Shown here piece after piece: positions 51,440-62,929 of a stretch of DNA of 64,000 bases. Under the pieces are notes generated by a model, which saw only the letters and a list, made by a program, of their open reading frames with translations, did not search any database and was not told where the DNA came from. How positions within the stretch are numbered: position 1 is the first letter of the stretch; each line of letters opens with the position of its first letter. The stretch is from Druceiella hillmani (Eukaryota > Arthropoda > Insecta > Lepidoptera > Hepialidae): contig JAYKKI010000138.1 of the NCBI GenBank assembly GCA_039881145.1, forward strand, positions 2,844,001 through 2,908,000, read 5' to 3'. A program made the translations under genes and the position numbers.

Positions 51440-52575
51440 TGACAGATAATGTGGACTAGACCTGTGGTCCGTATAATAATTATGCTTGTACTTTTATATG
51501 TCTCCAGAAAATTAAACCGTATTTCATTAGGCTTTTAAATTATAGAGAATACATTTTTAGGTTGGTTGTTACACTAACTAAGATTTTTGTATCACCATTA
51601 CTATTTAGGCCTCAGAATAATTTCATGGAATTATAACATTATTTACAATATAGATTACTGTTCCTCGATCTTATGAATTTAATGCCTTTCATAAAATAGA
51701 AGCAATGTCTTTAGTTTCTTTTCCTATTAAACAACAAATTCTTAACCAAAACCATTATGAATATTCCTTTAATTAGGAATATTCCTGCCTGTGTTGATTA
51801 CGTTAGGAAAAAACTTCAAAGACTTGAATAATTAAAAATTTGAGTAAATTTTTAAGCCGTCACTTTTTTGTAATAGAATTTTACACAAGTTCTTTTGCAG
51901 ATTCTTTTCAAATCAGTAAAGGTGTTAATTTTAAAAGAATGAAAGATTGACAATGTGTTTTGATTCAGTATACTCAAAGATTCAACAAAACAGACGGTTA
52001 AATTGCAGAAAACCTTTGTGAAATAAAATATTCAATAAAGTCGTTGGTTTTTACTTTCACGGCTCAGTTGTTCAACCGATTTTACTAAAATTTAGCATAC
52101 ATATAGCGTTTCTCATTGAAATATGAAAAGAATATATTTTAACTCAAGGAAACCAAATGGCATGCGAACAAATCTGCCAACAATAGTTGTGTACATAATA
52201 TGTGATATATAATTTAATCCACTGAATCAAAATCATGTCAAATAATATAATAGATATTATATAGCGTGCTAATTTTTAGATGTCCTTTAGATTCGCCAAA
52301 TATTAAAAAATAAATATTTACCCGTTAAATAAAAGTGTTAAACAAATGTATGAAAATTGATATTGTTAAATTATGTTCCCGATTTACAAAACGTAAAAAA
52401 AATACAATACGTATATTGGTCCAAAATTTTTATTTCTAAATAAACCTTGAAGTAAAAACGCAAGAGAATTGAATTTATTTATGAATAAAGTATATACAAA
52501 GCTCATATAATATTTTATTTCGCTCTCCGAACTGCATCGCCTGCAAAGTGTTGTGACCTTTCAAAAGCATGTCAT
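51440..52575. other. AT-rich noncoding stretch
   Basis: No gene or repeat of note. The short ATTCCTTTAATTAGGAAT palindrome is at about 51764. Confidence 0.5.
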
Positions 52576-52581
52576 TGTAAT

Positions 52582-52624
52582 AATTTGCACTCTGCAATAC
52601 TTGTTGTATTGCAGAGTGCAAATT
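52582..52624. repeat. perfect hairpin, 19-bp arms, 5-bp loop
   Basis: AATTTGCACTCTGCAATAC at 52582-52600 and its exact reverse complement at 52606-52624, loop TTGTT. Confidence 0.95.
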
Positions 52625-55500
52625 TATAAATTCAAAGTCGTGACCTAATAAAGATGGGGGTGAACGAAATGACTACGTCTGGGTTCACAACGTTTGCCAA
52701 GAATTTTTCACTAAAATAAAGAATCTTTTACGATCTTAAAACGTATAAAAGTGAAGCCACCAACGTTATGGTTAATCATATATTATTGCCGTCTTTGAAT
52801 ATATAAAATGCAAATAATCTTATAAATTGTTTGGAAAGAAATTTTAATATTTAAAAAATTGGAATAAGAATTTAATTTTTAATTACATGAAAATTGATTT
52901 ATTAATTATTTGGAAACAGATTATTAATATAAATATCAAATTTAACACTAAGTATTTTGGCTTTATAAGGAAATGTATGCAGATTTATTTTTCACTTTTC
53001 TAATCGGCTTTTATTTTAACCGTTTTAACATTTTAAATCAAAAAGAGGCCTGTCAACTTTTTTTTGATTCACCAGTGTTTTATACTCCACGGTAAGTCAA
53101 AAGCGGATACAGAAATTCAGTTACTTTTTAGTAGTCTCTTTTCCACAGAACATTTTGTAGAGTAATTTTTATCGTCTCTTCACAACCGTACTTTTCATTT
53201 ATAAATTTACCATACACTTCTTTATTATTAAGTTTCCTTAACAAATATTTGATACATTAATTGTATTGCTAAAGTTTACTATATAAATTAAAATATGCCT
53301 AACATTTACTATTCGAAAAAACCCCTTTAAAATTATAGTTTTTTGATCCATCTGAGGACTAAACAATTTTAATTAAAGTGTTTTCTAAATTATACTTTAT
53401 GGTAGGTTGTTAATAAAAAAAAGAAACTAACGTAAGCATCGTATCAAAAAATACTAGAAACCGAAAAGTTTTCAAAAAATAATAATAGAAACGGACTTTC
53501 GCGTCACTATTTACAAAATTATGCCTTCATAAATTAAAGTCATTATTACCATAATCATCATTATTATGTACAGTAATATTACATAGGTATGTTGTAATTA
53601 TACCATGAATAATCAGGCAAGATTTTTAGAACAGGATTCGCTGCGTTCTGAAAAAAAAACCTCATATTTGTCATTTTATTAAGTTGATATTAATAATTTT
53701 AGTTCAAGACCCTCGAATGTTTATCGATTTCTATCCTATTTAAAATACGAGAAACAGAAAAACTGCCGCCAATTTAAAAAAGTGTGTCGGAAATGGTCCA
53801 AAATTAAAAGGAACAAAAGTTTACAGCTGCACATACTTTTTTTTCTACAAATCCTCTCAGCCACTCTTTGTGACATATATTCCCACAGTAGTTCTATTTG
53901 CATTAATCACTTTCCATTACATATTTCCTCGGTTCAGCCTTTCACCTCCCATATTTATGTACGCTTAATTGGACGTTATTATGTTGCGACTTTCAAGGTA
54001 CTTTGAAACAAATCGATCAGAATCAATTTGATAAATCAAAGTTAAGTAGGGTTGCGAAGAGATATTAGAAATATAGGAAAGATTTAATAAATATATTAGT
54101 AAAAATTATGAGACAGGTAATGGATTACAGTTAAAGGAAGCACAAAGCTCGGATTTTATTTAAAATGAGAAAATATAAATAAGTTCCAATGCTTGACGTC
54201 TGAAAAAAAACGAATATTTAAAAAAGGCTAAAATTATTTATGTATTAAATAACCATTTAGTTGACACGTATAGTGTCAAAGAAATTGTCATTTTGATACT
54301 TTAATGTAAATAAATAATTACTGAATCATTGAAGGTACGTGAATCAATGAAATATGCACTGAAAAGCACAAATTTTTACGCGTTTCTATATATAATTCAT
54401 TAGTTCATATCTCACATGGTTCAATAACTAATTATTTTCATTTTATTTCAATGTAATGCAATATTTATTATTAATTGAATCATTTTTTTCCGATTTTTTT
54501 TTGTTTTTTCGAATTCAAAATTAAATTTAAAATCGTACTTTATTGTATAATATTGTTTAAGAAATGTTATTAAAAATTCAAAGGGTTCAAATATTTCACG
54601 AAGTCAACGTTTCAATTAATATTTTCGTTTTTCTATTAAATTTTATAAGTATTTCTTTTTATTCTTAATTGTTTAAAGTACATATAAGACTAAGAACGTA
54701 TAGGTAATATGCTAATTTTGCAACAAATAATGAACAATAAAGTATCAGTTTCGTCTGTTTCAAATAATTCGATTTCTCTTTGTCCAGTATAGCCACAGTC
54801 AGCATCGTTTTTTAAATTATGATCATAAAATGGATGAGATGTAATATCAGTCCCTCCATGCATATGTATGTGGCTGTTTGTTATATTCTCCTCAACGGAT
54901 GACTTATTTTGTTAGTTCGAGAAAAATCGCGCAAAATATATAAAATTCATAAGTGTACCTGTATGAATATGAATGGTTTTGAACAATTATTAAAAACCAA
55001 TAAGTTGAGTTAATTAACAACATCTGTTTTTTTATGAACAAATCTAGTAACTACAGGAAAAGCTATTAAAACATTTACAATTTGATATCGCGGTATATTA
55101 AAATACTATTTTAAAATTCTCCGCTTGAGTACTAAAATTATTTATCCGTAAATGCAAAAAAAGACTATAATTTCGTAAAACTATACAAAAAATTGGAAAG
55201 AATTTCTACTTTAAAATGATCTATAAATTTCATGTTGAAAGTACATTCGCTTTATCGGCATACGATAAACATAAGCTATTTGAAATTGCATTGATTTCAA
55301 AGCATTCTCAACAAATCGAATGCATATGCACGAAGCCACGACCTCAGAAAGTTATATTATATAACGAGAGAACTAGTAGTATACATTGTGTTCGCCAAGA
55401 ATTTTCCATCGATATACGAATATGTCGAACTTTATATGACAACGTGTCCACGTCCAATTTAATAAAAATATATTCATTATGAACTCGCGTAGGACATATA
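52625..55500. other. AT-rich noncoding stretch
   Basis: About 2.9 kb without a supported gene. A short palindrome TTGACAC/GTGTCAA sits at about 54261-54279. An 88-codon frame at 55216-55482 has no recognisable features. Confidence 0.5.
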
Positions 55501-55506
55501 GTTTCT

Positions 55507-55560
55507 TGATGTGAATATCTCACTCATAATTCCGTGACGTGAATATCTCATACACAATTA
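55507..55560. repeat. short tandem duplication, ~29-bp period
   Basis: TGATGTGAATATCTCACTCA at about 55508 recurs as TGACGTGAATATCTCATACA at about 55537. Confidence 0.75.
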
Positions 55561-55654
55561 ATACCTAGCTTTGAGCGAGGAAAAATATGCGAGCTGGAAT
55601 CAGCTAGAAATTATTCTTTATGAATGGAATGGCTCAGAATACTGAAATACACGG

Positions 55655-55975
55655 TTTAGAGTTGAGACAGACAATCGGATGGACAAACGGAAATGAACAA
55701 ATAGCGAAGGACAACAGAGTGTGTAATTTAATCAACACTACTTATTGTGAGTGGCTAGAGATAGCATCTGCTTATTATGAGCTAGAAATAGCATCAATAG
55801 CGATAAATCGTGTATCTCAGTTCCCTGAGAAACACGATTAGAGTTTATAAAGCTTCAACAGACAATCGGATTGACAAACAATAATGGGCAAACCGTAATG
55901 GACAAGAGAGTATGTAATTTCATTTATACTGCTTATTACGAGTGGTTAGAAATAACATAAAGTTGTAAATAGTTT
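55655..55975. repeat. diverged tandem duplication, ~195-bp period
   Basis: GACAGACAATCGGATGGACAAA (55668 region) with GACAATCGGATTGACAAACA (55860 region), then GACAACAGAGTGTGTAATTT with GGACAAGAGAGTATGTAATTT, then ACTACTTATTGTGAGTGGCT with ACTGCTTATTACGAGTGGTT. The spacer holds a further partial repeat (TTATTATGAGCTAGAAATAGC). Confidence 0.8.
55808..55837. repeat. hairpin, 13-bp arms, 4-bp loop
   Basis: TCGTGTATCTCAG pairs with CTGAGAAACACGA with one mismatch, in the spacer of the tandem duplication. Confidence 0.8.
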
Positions 55976-56226
55976 CTCTCAATCCTTGAAATGAATCATT
56001 CTAATTATAATAAAAGTATGAATAATACTTTTATGAATGGCCAAAAACTTGTAAAAATAAATGCGGTAGAAAAATCTCAAAAATTGGCAAACTCATTATC
56101 GAAGAGCATGTATGATGAGTAATTAGGTTTGCAAAATATGGATATTTTAAAAATATGTGATTTTTATAGTATATTTTTAAAATTATCTTTTCCTCCGCTG
56201 TTTTGCTCTTGACAGAGCAGTAGTAG

Positions 56227-56440
56227 TCAGCATGTAGTACTGTTATGGGTGACCGTTGTTACTCGCCTCACGATGCCTCTCCATCTCTCCCTATTTGTCG
56301 TCGTCCTGGTGCACTCATACAGGACACCGCCTGCAGCAGACTTGATCTGGTCTGTCCACCGCATTTACGACCACCCACGTGGTTTAGTGCCTTCTTCTCT
56401 TCCCAGCTAAAGCATGCGCTTTATGGAGTTACTATCTCCA
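56227..56440 (-). pseudogene. non-LTR retrotransposon C-terminal fragment
   Basis: The minus strand reads LGREEGTKPRGW, a stop, then MRWTDQIKSAAGG, NRERWRGIVRRVT and a stop at 56227-56229. This is the usual end of insect LINE polymerase ORFs (basic GRP-rich linker, RWTDQIK, then an NRERWR-VRRV block). It is short, has an internal stop and lacks the reverse-transcriptase core. The DNA is GC-rich relative to flanks, typical of a transposon from a less AT-biased source. It differs in sequence from the relic at 37.7-38.5 kb, so it is another family or branch. Confidence 0.7.
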
Positions 56441-56767
56441 CGCATGACTTTTAGAATGATTTTAGAATTCGACATTGATTTTAGAATGACTTTTAGAATG
56501 ATTTTAGATTAGACATTACAGGGAAAAACGAAAATTATGTAAGATTGATAAGATTTCCGTCCGTCTGTCACTACTGTTTTTACTCAAAAAGGTAAAAATT
56601 TTAATTTTTCCGTAGTAATGAAGCATATTAATCACAGACCACTTAACAAAAAGACGCCGCATTGAGTAATTTTGTAATGAAAACAAACGTGTCAAAACAC
56701 TGCGGGGTGCGGGGTAATATAAGTGAAGCGCTGTATTTGGATTAGTTACAAACTTTTGTTTACTAGT

Positions 56768-56850
56768 TGTGGATTGGTCACTTCGAAATGTGTGAAAGAG
56801 AGCGTGATATATCAAGCCCTCTTTCACCCACTTTGAAGTGGCCAATCACA
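56768..56850. repeat. imperfect hairpin, ~33-bp arms, 18-bp loop
   Basis: 56768-56800 pairs with 56819-56850 with a few mismatches (core GATTGG-CACTTC-AA, then GTGAAAGAG). The right arm continues into a short direct repeat TCTGTGTGGCCAA/TCTGTGTGGCCGA (56854-56880). It could be a small fold-back element near the P-like transposase relic. Confidence 0.75.
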
Positions 56851-57204
56851 GACTTCTGTGTGGCCAATTTCTGTGTGGCCGAACTTTATTATCGATTATC
56901 GATATTTTTGTCGTAAAACAAAAAAACAATAATGTATTGTTTACATATTTAAGGAAAAGTTTTATTGATACTCTAATATATGAGATAAAAAATTAACTTA
57001 TCGAATTAATGTTGTCAATGCGACAGGTGTGTTCGTATGTGTGTATATTTGAGTGTTTGTATGATGTATGTGGGTTCTTAAGTCATACATCTCTCATTAG
57101 AAGATAATATTTTTCTTAGTTATGTATATAATAATATACGCAAAACTAAGAAAACTACTGTATTAAAAGGTTTAACAAAATTTATTATGGATTTTTTTAA
57201 ATAA

Positions 57205-58460
57205 GAATTTCGTGTAAAAAGTTTGACTTTCGATGCATATGCACATGTCTAAGAAGCTAGTATATCGCGGAGACTCAATAAATTTTAATATTTTATTGTC
57301 TTTTGACGTCATGTGCACCTTTAACATTTTTAAAAAGTTTTTTGAAATGGTATGAAACCAGTTTTGAGAAACTGTCGCATAGTTGTCTATGTTCGTAGCT
57401 AATTTTTAACCGTAACCGTGGATTTTGGAATCTAGAATATCAAAAAGATCATTTAGTAACTAAAGCATATTAGCAGTAGGTTTGGCTCATTCAAAACTCT
57501 GTAATTTTAGTTCTCTGCAACAAAACAATAAAGCTTTTACTAAAGAGTTGCGTTGCGAGTTTTATTTTCATTATATTATTTTTGAAGTTGAGATGCTCCG
57601 ATTGAATTTACTGTTTATTGGCTATACGGAATGATTATTTTTCCTGCATGTTATGCAAATTTTTTATATAAGACTATTTTATTGTGTTACCTTCATTGTC
57701 AATGAAATTTTGATAGAATTCAAAACTATTCCTTATAAGTTCGATCCTGTATACTGGGTCTAAAAATACTACTTTTTGTTGATTATCTATTGTAAAAGTT
57801 GTTTCCATGTCTAAAACACTCAAATTACAACAGAGTTTTTTGCCATGATAATGTTCATTGGACATCCATCAAAAGTCAAAGTTTTGACGATAAAATTTGC
57901 TTCTTTACACATTTGTATTGCCTGACGAACTAGCATTATTTTTTGATCCGCTCTAAAAAAAACTAAAGTCTCAGTACATTCATCGTCACAATCAACATCA
58001 AATCCATTTCCAAAGCCAACATAACCGTGAGTTGTTTGAGTGCGTGGAACATATTCAATTTTATTCTAAATATTCGTTTCATCAAACATTAGTGTGCCAT
58101 AAAATACAATTCCAGAGTGCTCCGATTTCAACTCAACTCTTTTCAACTCAATGGCATCAAATGCTTTCTTGGTGAAACCGGGACGACCATTGACTGTTTT
58201 TTATCATTTTGATAATGTTTTTTATTGAAGGTAATGATATATAAAAAGTGTTTCTTACATAGTAATAAGCCTTTGTCGAATAAAAGTTCAACGTTAGGAT
58301 CTAACGTTGAACTTTTATTCGACAAAAACGAAGTTTAGTTTTTAGAATATGGATTGTTTTACTCATCCGTGTCTTTCGTGAAGAGCTGTAATTTGATGGT
58401 GTTGGCGAGACGTCTTCAAGATAGCTGAATCTTTGATAGCTGAATCTTTAACCTCAGCAA
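57205..58460 (-). pseudogene. P-element/THAP9-like DNA transposase, broken
   Basis: Minus-strand pieces follow the P-element/THAP9 transposase order: AYYYVRNTFYISLPSIK (about 58225-58280), RPGFTKKAFDAIELKRVE (about 58160-58210), YGTLMFDET (about 58095), TTHGYVGFGNGFDVD (about 58020), LVRQAIQMCKEA, then TLTFDGCPMNI (about 57870), then LCCNLSVLDMETTF, VVFLDPVYRIELIRNSF (about 57740), LNFKNNIMKIKLATQLFSK (about 57580), LLNDLFDILDSK (about 57430), and SPRYTSFLDMCICIES (about 57250). In-frame stops and several frameshifts make it non-functional. A stretch after ETLVFF is deleted. The acidic FDE and TFDG positions expected for catalysis are still readable. It belongs to one gene with the exons at 58717 and 59308-59397. 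Confidence 0.85.
58272..58326. repeat. perfect hairpin inside the transposase relic, 26-bp arms, 3-bp loop
   Basis: 58272-58297 and 58301-58326 are exact reverse complements around GAT. One arm belongs to the transposase reading (VELLFDK before the YYYVRNTF segment). The other arm is surplus inverted DNA, as expected for a fold-back copying event. Confidence 0.95.
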
Positions 58461-58479
58461 AATCCTTTAAAAATGAATA

Positions 58480-59020
58480 AAAATAGAAATGTTAAACTAA
58501 ATTTCAATCACTAAACGTTATAAAATATTTTTTGGAATCTGTTAAAAAGTATTCAGGTTTCTTTTATTTAATTAGAACGTAAATAAAATCAAAAAAATCT
58601 TACAAAAACCTAAATGTAAATTTTTAGTATGACTTTAGTATGATTTTTTTTCAATACTAAATCTGCACTCGTCATATTTTGCCAATTCATTGAATTAGAT
58701 GGAACTGGATTAGACATCTGAAAAATAAAAATATCATTCTTAGTAATCATAAAACCTTTTAAGGGCAAAATAGAAAGGATTTCGATATTAATTAAGCTTG
58801 ATTCTATGAAAGAGTAAATAAACAAATAATTTGTTAATGTAAATAATGACTAATTTCAATATCTGACAATTTAGAAATATTAAAATAAATTTCTAGCACT
58901 AAACGTTTTAAAACAATTTTTGGAATCTGTTAAAAACTTTTCAGTTTTCTTTTATTTAATTGGAAGGTAAATAATATCAAAAAAAGCTTACAAAACAAAA
59001 CCTATATGTAAATTTTAGTT
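58480..59020. repeat. two ~150-bp direct repeats flanking a transposase exon
   Basis: 58480-58627 and 58868-59018 are about 85% alike (shared CACTAAACGTT, TTTTTGGAATCTGTTAAAAA, TTCTTTTATTTAATT and CTTACAAAA-AAACCTA-ATGTA). They lie in the introns of the transposase relic and enclose the exon at about 58630-58717. The duplication period is about 390 bp. Confidence 0.85.
58630..58717 (-). pseudogene. probable internal exon of the THAP/P-like transposase gene
   Basis: On the minus strand, TTTTTATTTTTCAG (acceptor, AG at 58718-58719) is followed by an open stretch reading MSNPVPSNSMNWQNM, then TSADLVLKKNHTK. It lies between the THAP exon and the transposase body in the right orientation. The downstream donor is not clear, so the end is approximate. 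Confidence 0.4.
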
Positions 59021-59307
59021 CACACTTCGGAAATCTAATTAAATGGAAATATTTGGTTAAAATTAAATAATATAACATATAAATACATCAACCAATTCAA
59101 ATTAAAAACTAAGTCATCTAACTCACTACACTATATACGATATCGACATTTTTGATAAGTACTATTACATCACTAGCAAAGCACATTTTAACTAAAGAAC
59201 AAAATGACAGCGATCGAAATAAACGGGTGCCATTTTTGTTTACCATATTAATGTTTAGATTTTATGAATCTAAATATTAATTAGCAACATTAAGAACATG
59301 AACTTAC

Positions 59308-59397
59308 CGGTGAAATGTAATGCCATTTTTCTGCCAACTTGAATATCTGCAACAAGATATAATTTTTGCCACATAATTTCACTGCGCAATAAGGCAT
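59308..59397 (-). pseudogene. THAP-domain first exon of the P-like transposase gene
   Basis: Starts at ATG (59397-59395) and reads MPYCAVKLCGKN then LLQIFKLAEKWHYISP before a canonical donor GTAAGT (59307-59302). MPxCAVxxC is the usual N-terminus of THAP zinc fingers, carrying the first two Cys ligands. The expected phenylalanine-rich strand follows in altered form. THAP domains form the DNA-binding N-terminus of P-element and THAP9 transposases, so this fits as exon 1 of the relic downstream. The remaining ligands (Cys, His) are not seen. Confidence 0.6.
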
Positions 59398-59399
59398 AG

Positions 59400-60385
59400 T
59401 TATGAATATTGAAAGTATTTAAAGCATAAACTGTCAATAAAGCGGCCAGAACGCGAATGAAATGAAAATTATGGGTGGGGCCACAGGTTATCCTCTGTAG
59501 ATGAAAACGTTGGCAGTCGAACGTACATTAATATGCGGCGTCTATTTGTTTCGTAGTCTGTAAATGTAACATAAATCTTAAAAATTACCTTCTCAGGAGA
59601 TTGCTTGTATGTAAGTTATCGATACACATCAGTAGTAAATAAATAAATAAATAAATATTCCTGCTCCCGATCATGCAGTTAATTATTATAAAAAATATTT
59701 GCAACGTGTCATATAATATTTACAACGATAAAACGAAGTCCTCACTTCATATTAGGAAGTTAACAACATAAAGATAAAATTGTGCAACTGCTAATCGATA
59801 GAGGATTATTATTGCGGCAGGTATCCATGTGACGATGTGGTCGGACATGATATCAGATGTGAACAATAATTTCATTTAGTCAGTTTTAAATCATTAGCAT
59901 GAAAAAATATATTTGGAAGGCCCTAAAACGTTAATGTAACATATGTTATTTAGATAAAAACCTTCTGATCTACTGTTTTCTACGTAATGAAATGTTTTGT
60001 TACAAAGTCAAAACAATTTCCACAATATTGATATTAAATTAAATGCAGGTAATATGTCCCTATAAAATTTTCTATATAGTTTAATTGATAATACTTTACA
60101 GCATCACTCAAGAAAACTAATATTAATGAAAGAGAGTTGCAATAATGAATATATCAATCTTATAATAACAAGATGTTTCACATGATCATTGCACAGACAA
60201 AAAACTTACTTTAATATCAAATCGTCCCTTACAAAATTCACGTTTCCGAAGTAAATTAATTCGTAGATACGTCAGTTAGCGTAATTTTTATTTTCGACTA
60301 TGCGCCTTTTATGACGTATTACTATGCCACACACTATGCTATCACCAGATAGCTGATTTGAAACTTGCCCCATAAACATTTTAGT
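59400..60385. other. noncoding stretch upstream of the transposase relic
   Basis: From 59440 to 59560 the composition is more balanced (GTGGGGCCACAGG at about 59475) and may be the transposon 5' region. I could not find matching terminal inverted repeats or a target-site duplication. Confidence 0.4.
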
Positions 60386-60387
60386 GA

Positions 60388-60475
60388 TTCATATATAATA
60401 AGATATGTATGTTGACAAATGAGTAGTTTGCATAGTATTGCATATATATAATAAGATATGTATGTTGACGAATGG
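60388..60475. repeat. tandem duplication, ~51-bp period
   Basis: ATATAATAAGATATGTATGT then TGACAAATG recurs about 51 bp on as ATATAATAAGATATGTATGT then TGACGAATG, separated by AGTAGTTTGCATAGTATTG-like spacer. Confidence 0.85.
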
Positions 60476-60532
60476 TTTCGAGTTTAGATGGACAGTATAA
60501 TTAAGTACCAAAAAAATTTAGAATATTATAAA

Positions 60533-60586
60533 ATCAGAAATTCTTGCCGGGCTGGGAGTCCGGCTTGCGTATCAAGAATTTCTGAT
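60533..60586. repeat. hairpin, 14-bp perfect arms with GC-rich inner stem
   Basis: ATCAGAAATTCTTG at 60533-60546 pairs exactly with 60573-60586. Inside, GCCGG (60546-60550) can pair with CCGGC (60560-60564). The GC-rich loop is unusual for the region. Confidence 0.85.
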
Positions 60587-60589
60587 CTG

Positions 60590-61320
60590 GGCTGTAGCCA
60601 AATTACTTCATTTGCCATAAGTGATAGCTAGTGTGAACTTCTTAATACAATAAATATTTAATAATATCGAATATACTAAAGTGGATGGAGACATTTTTAT
60701 TGTGTATATGTTTTATAATATCGCGAAAACTATGAAGTCTAGAATTATCGTTGTAACTTTTCTACAATATTTGCGCAGGTTCATTTATTTAAACGGAAGA
60801 CATATTTTTTTCACATTTATCAATATATCTCTGAAGACATACTACTTGAAATTGTGAAAAGAAAATTTGAGAACCTCACGACTAAGCCTTTCGAGCCACA
60901 TCCCACACGACTTATAGAATGAAAAAAAATCTAATTATTTTGCTCCCCTAAAATTTCTACATACATAGTTTTAAGTGTACTCGTAGCTGTTGGGATATTT
61001 GCGGGTTATTTGGGTAATTGGCATTATAACCCGCACATATCTTTGCTAATCATCTGTCGCAGCCGGTTTTTGAGGAAAACAGCTGCGATGGAAGGGCAGA
61101 CAGAGGCCAGAAGCTGCAACCGTTCGAGTCGTTAACTAATGTTTAGAAGAATTTTAATATTATGCGATCAAATTTCTGTTAGACCTTGCAAACGTTATTG
61201 ATTCCTTTTTTTGACTGTTTTAACTTTACAATCATCACTCCATTTGAATAAAAACTCGATTGTAGATTTTCATGTAATACGTCTAATTTTTATACATCTT
61301 GTTTCATTGTTTTAATCGGA
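60590..61320. other. noncoding stretch
   Basis: No gene supported. A short imperfect palindrome TCGCAGC/GCTGCGA at about 61052-61090 lies in text (CATCTGTCGCAGCCGGTTTT) that recalls the GTCACAGCCGATTTT portion of the dispersed repeat at 47.4 kb, so a small relic of that family may be present. Confidence 0.4.
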
Positions 61321-61326
61321 AATTAG

Positions 61327-61408
61327 TCATAATTCATCTCTCAAAGGATGATGGTGAAGTTCAAAAAAACCGTGAGACAACGAATTTTAGCATTTCTGGA
61401 AATTTCAG
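61327..61408 (+). CDS. possible 82-bp coding exon (orphan)
   Basis: Bounded by GGAAATTAG (61318-61326) and a strong donor GTAAGA (61409-61414). In one phase it reads IIHLSKDDGEVQKNRETTN then FSISGNF without a stop, a hydrophilic, protein-like composition. A second phase is also open from an ATG at 61348. The acceptor has a poor pyrimidine tract. No family recognised and no neighbouring exon found, so this is weak. Confidence 0.2.
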
Positions 61409-61414
61409 GTAAGA

Positions 61415-62770
61415 TTCAAAACCCTTAAAAATTACAATAAAGGAAAACATATTTTTAGTAATTTATAATATTGATTAAAATGTAAAGCATATTTTCAATT
61501 CAAAATGAAACTTTAAATGACGCCAGTACAGTGGTTAAGCTCAATATACAGTTAAACATTAATACACTTACTTGTTCATAAAGGGTAGTACGATTTTAAT
61601 ATCAAAGGATGAATATTTTTTCTCCCTTCAATTGTATCCTGTATAACTTCCTGGAACCGTACAAATAAGTTACGAAATAGATCTTGCAAACATTGATTTT
61701 CTGCAAAAAACGTAAAAGCTCTCACTTGCCACGAAAATTGGAGCTTTCACCACTTAAAAGGAAAATTTATTACAAAAATCATCATAAAACCGACATTTAT
61801 CATAGACCATCTCGTTCTCTACGAAGTGTGGTCGAGAATTATTGGAATAGTGTATTTGTTGATAAGGAAAATGGATACCGAAGGAAAACGAGAGGTAAAG
61901 CTCCATCGATTGGGATGGGAAAATAATGTCACTTTATTTGTCCAATGGCTCTCGAGCCCTGTCATGGAAAGAAATAACAGTGTCTTACAATTTATTACGA
62001 TACGTAGGGCAGAATATTGGTGAAAGCTACATTTCTTATTTGTACTGAGACGTAATCGAGACACGAGTCCTCCAGAAGAAATATTATAGAACATGAAATG
62101 TGAAATAATTCGTATTTTTTTTGTTCCAATTAATTTTCTTAAACGCTTGATATTTTTTGCATAACTAGTTTTTCTCCGATTTCCTTTATTTAATTAAAAG
62201 AAAAGAGTTTAGCCGGATAAGTATGACGAGTCGGCCGTCAAATGAGAACCTGCTTCGAGACTTATGTTTAATACCAACTTGATGTACAAACACGATTTAT
62301 ATACATTTTAATTTTTGCGACAAATAATTTCTTAAACAAAGTTTTTTTAGCTTCATTTCTGTCCTTTGTATGCAAATATTTACTTTTAAAATAATAATAA
62401 TAATATGTAAAATATTTATTATTGTTACGAGAGAACGACCTTTATGATTGTTAAATATTTTTGATTCATTTTATATTATTCTTCATTTAAAAAGGAAAAA
62501 GAAAATTTAAGAATTCAAAAATTTACTTTTGCAAATATGCGTTTATAACACGCTGGGTACGTAAATGCACGTATCTTGTATTGAGGTTATTGACCTCTTT
62601 GCACGGTTATAATTTTCTTCAAAATTGTTTCATTAAAATTCGTTTCATTCTACCTTAAAGAAATAATCAATTTTCAAAACAAAAACTCCCGATTTTAAAA
62701 AATCACATTAAATAAATGAAGCTCTTAACTGGTTTTACGATGTATTTAGTTTTATATGCTGCTTCGAGAG
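61415..62770. other. AT-rich noncoding stretch
   Basis: Contains three mutually overlapping frames at 61684-62094 (two plus, one minus) without recognisable domains. Otherwise nothing notable. Confidence 0.4.
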
Positions 62771-62773
62771 CCC

Positions 62774-62825
62774 TTAAATATTTCACGTACATTACACCTC
62801 CTTAAGATGTACGTAAAATATTTAA
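62774..62825. repeat. hairpin, 19-bp arms, 14-bp loop
   Basis: TTAAATATTTCACGTACAT pairs with 62807-62825 with one mismatch. Confidence 0.85.
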
Positions 62826-62929
62826 AATTTTACAGACTATATTTTCAAACTTAGTCGAAGTAAAATAAAACGAATGATACAACCATGTTGCATAAATTTT
62901 CTTCTAAAACTTAAACTTATTTAAAAACC

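Noticed and set aside
51391..51480. Exon after a strong polypyrimidine tract and TTTCAG
   Set aside because: All three frames stop within 10-15 codons and no donor follows; the hairpin GCAGCATGGA/TCCATGCTGC fills the segment.
56516..56845. 109-codon minus frame
   Set aside because: Runs through the 56768 fold-back and GC-richer DNA. The translation shows no family features and the hairpin explains part of the openness.
61684..62094. Three overlapping frames on both strands
   Set aside because: Mutually exclusive, short and unrecognisable.
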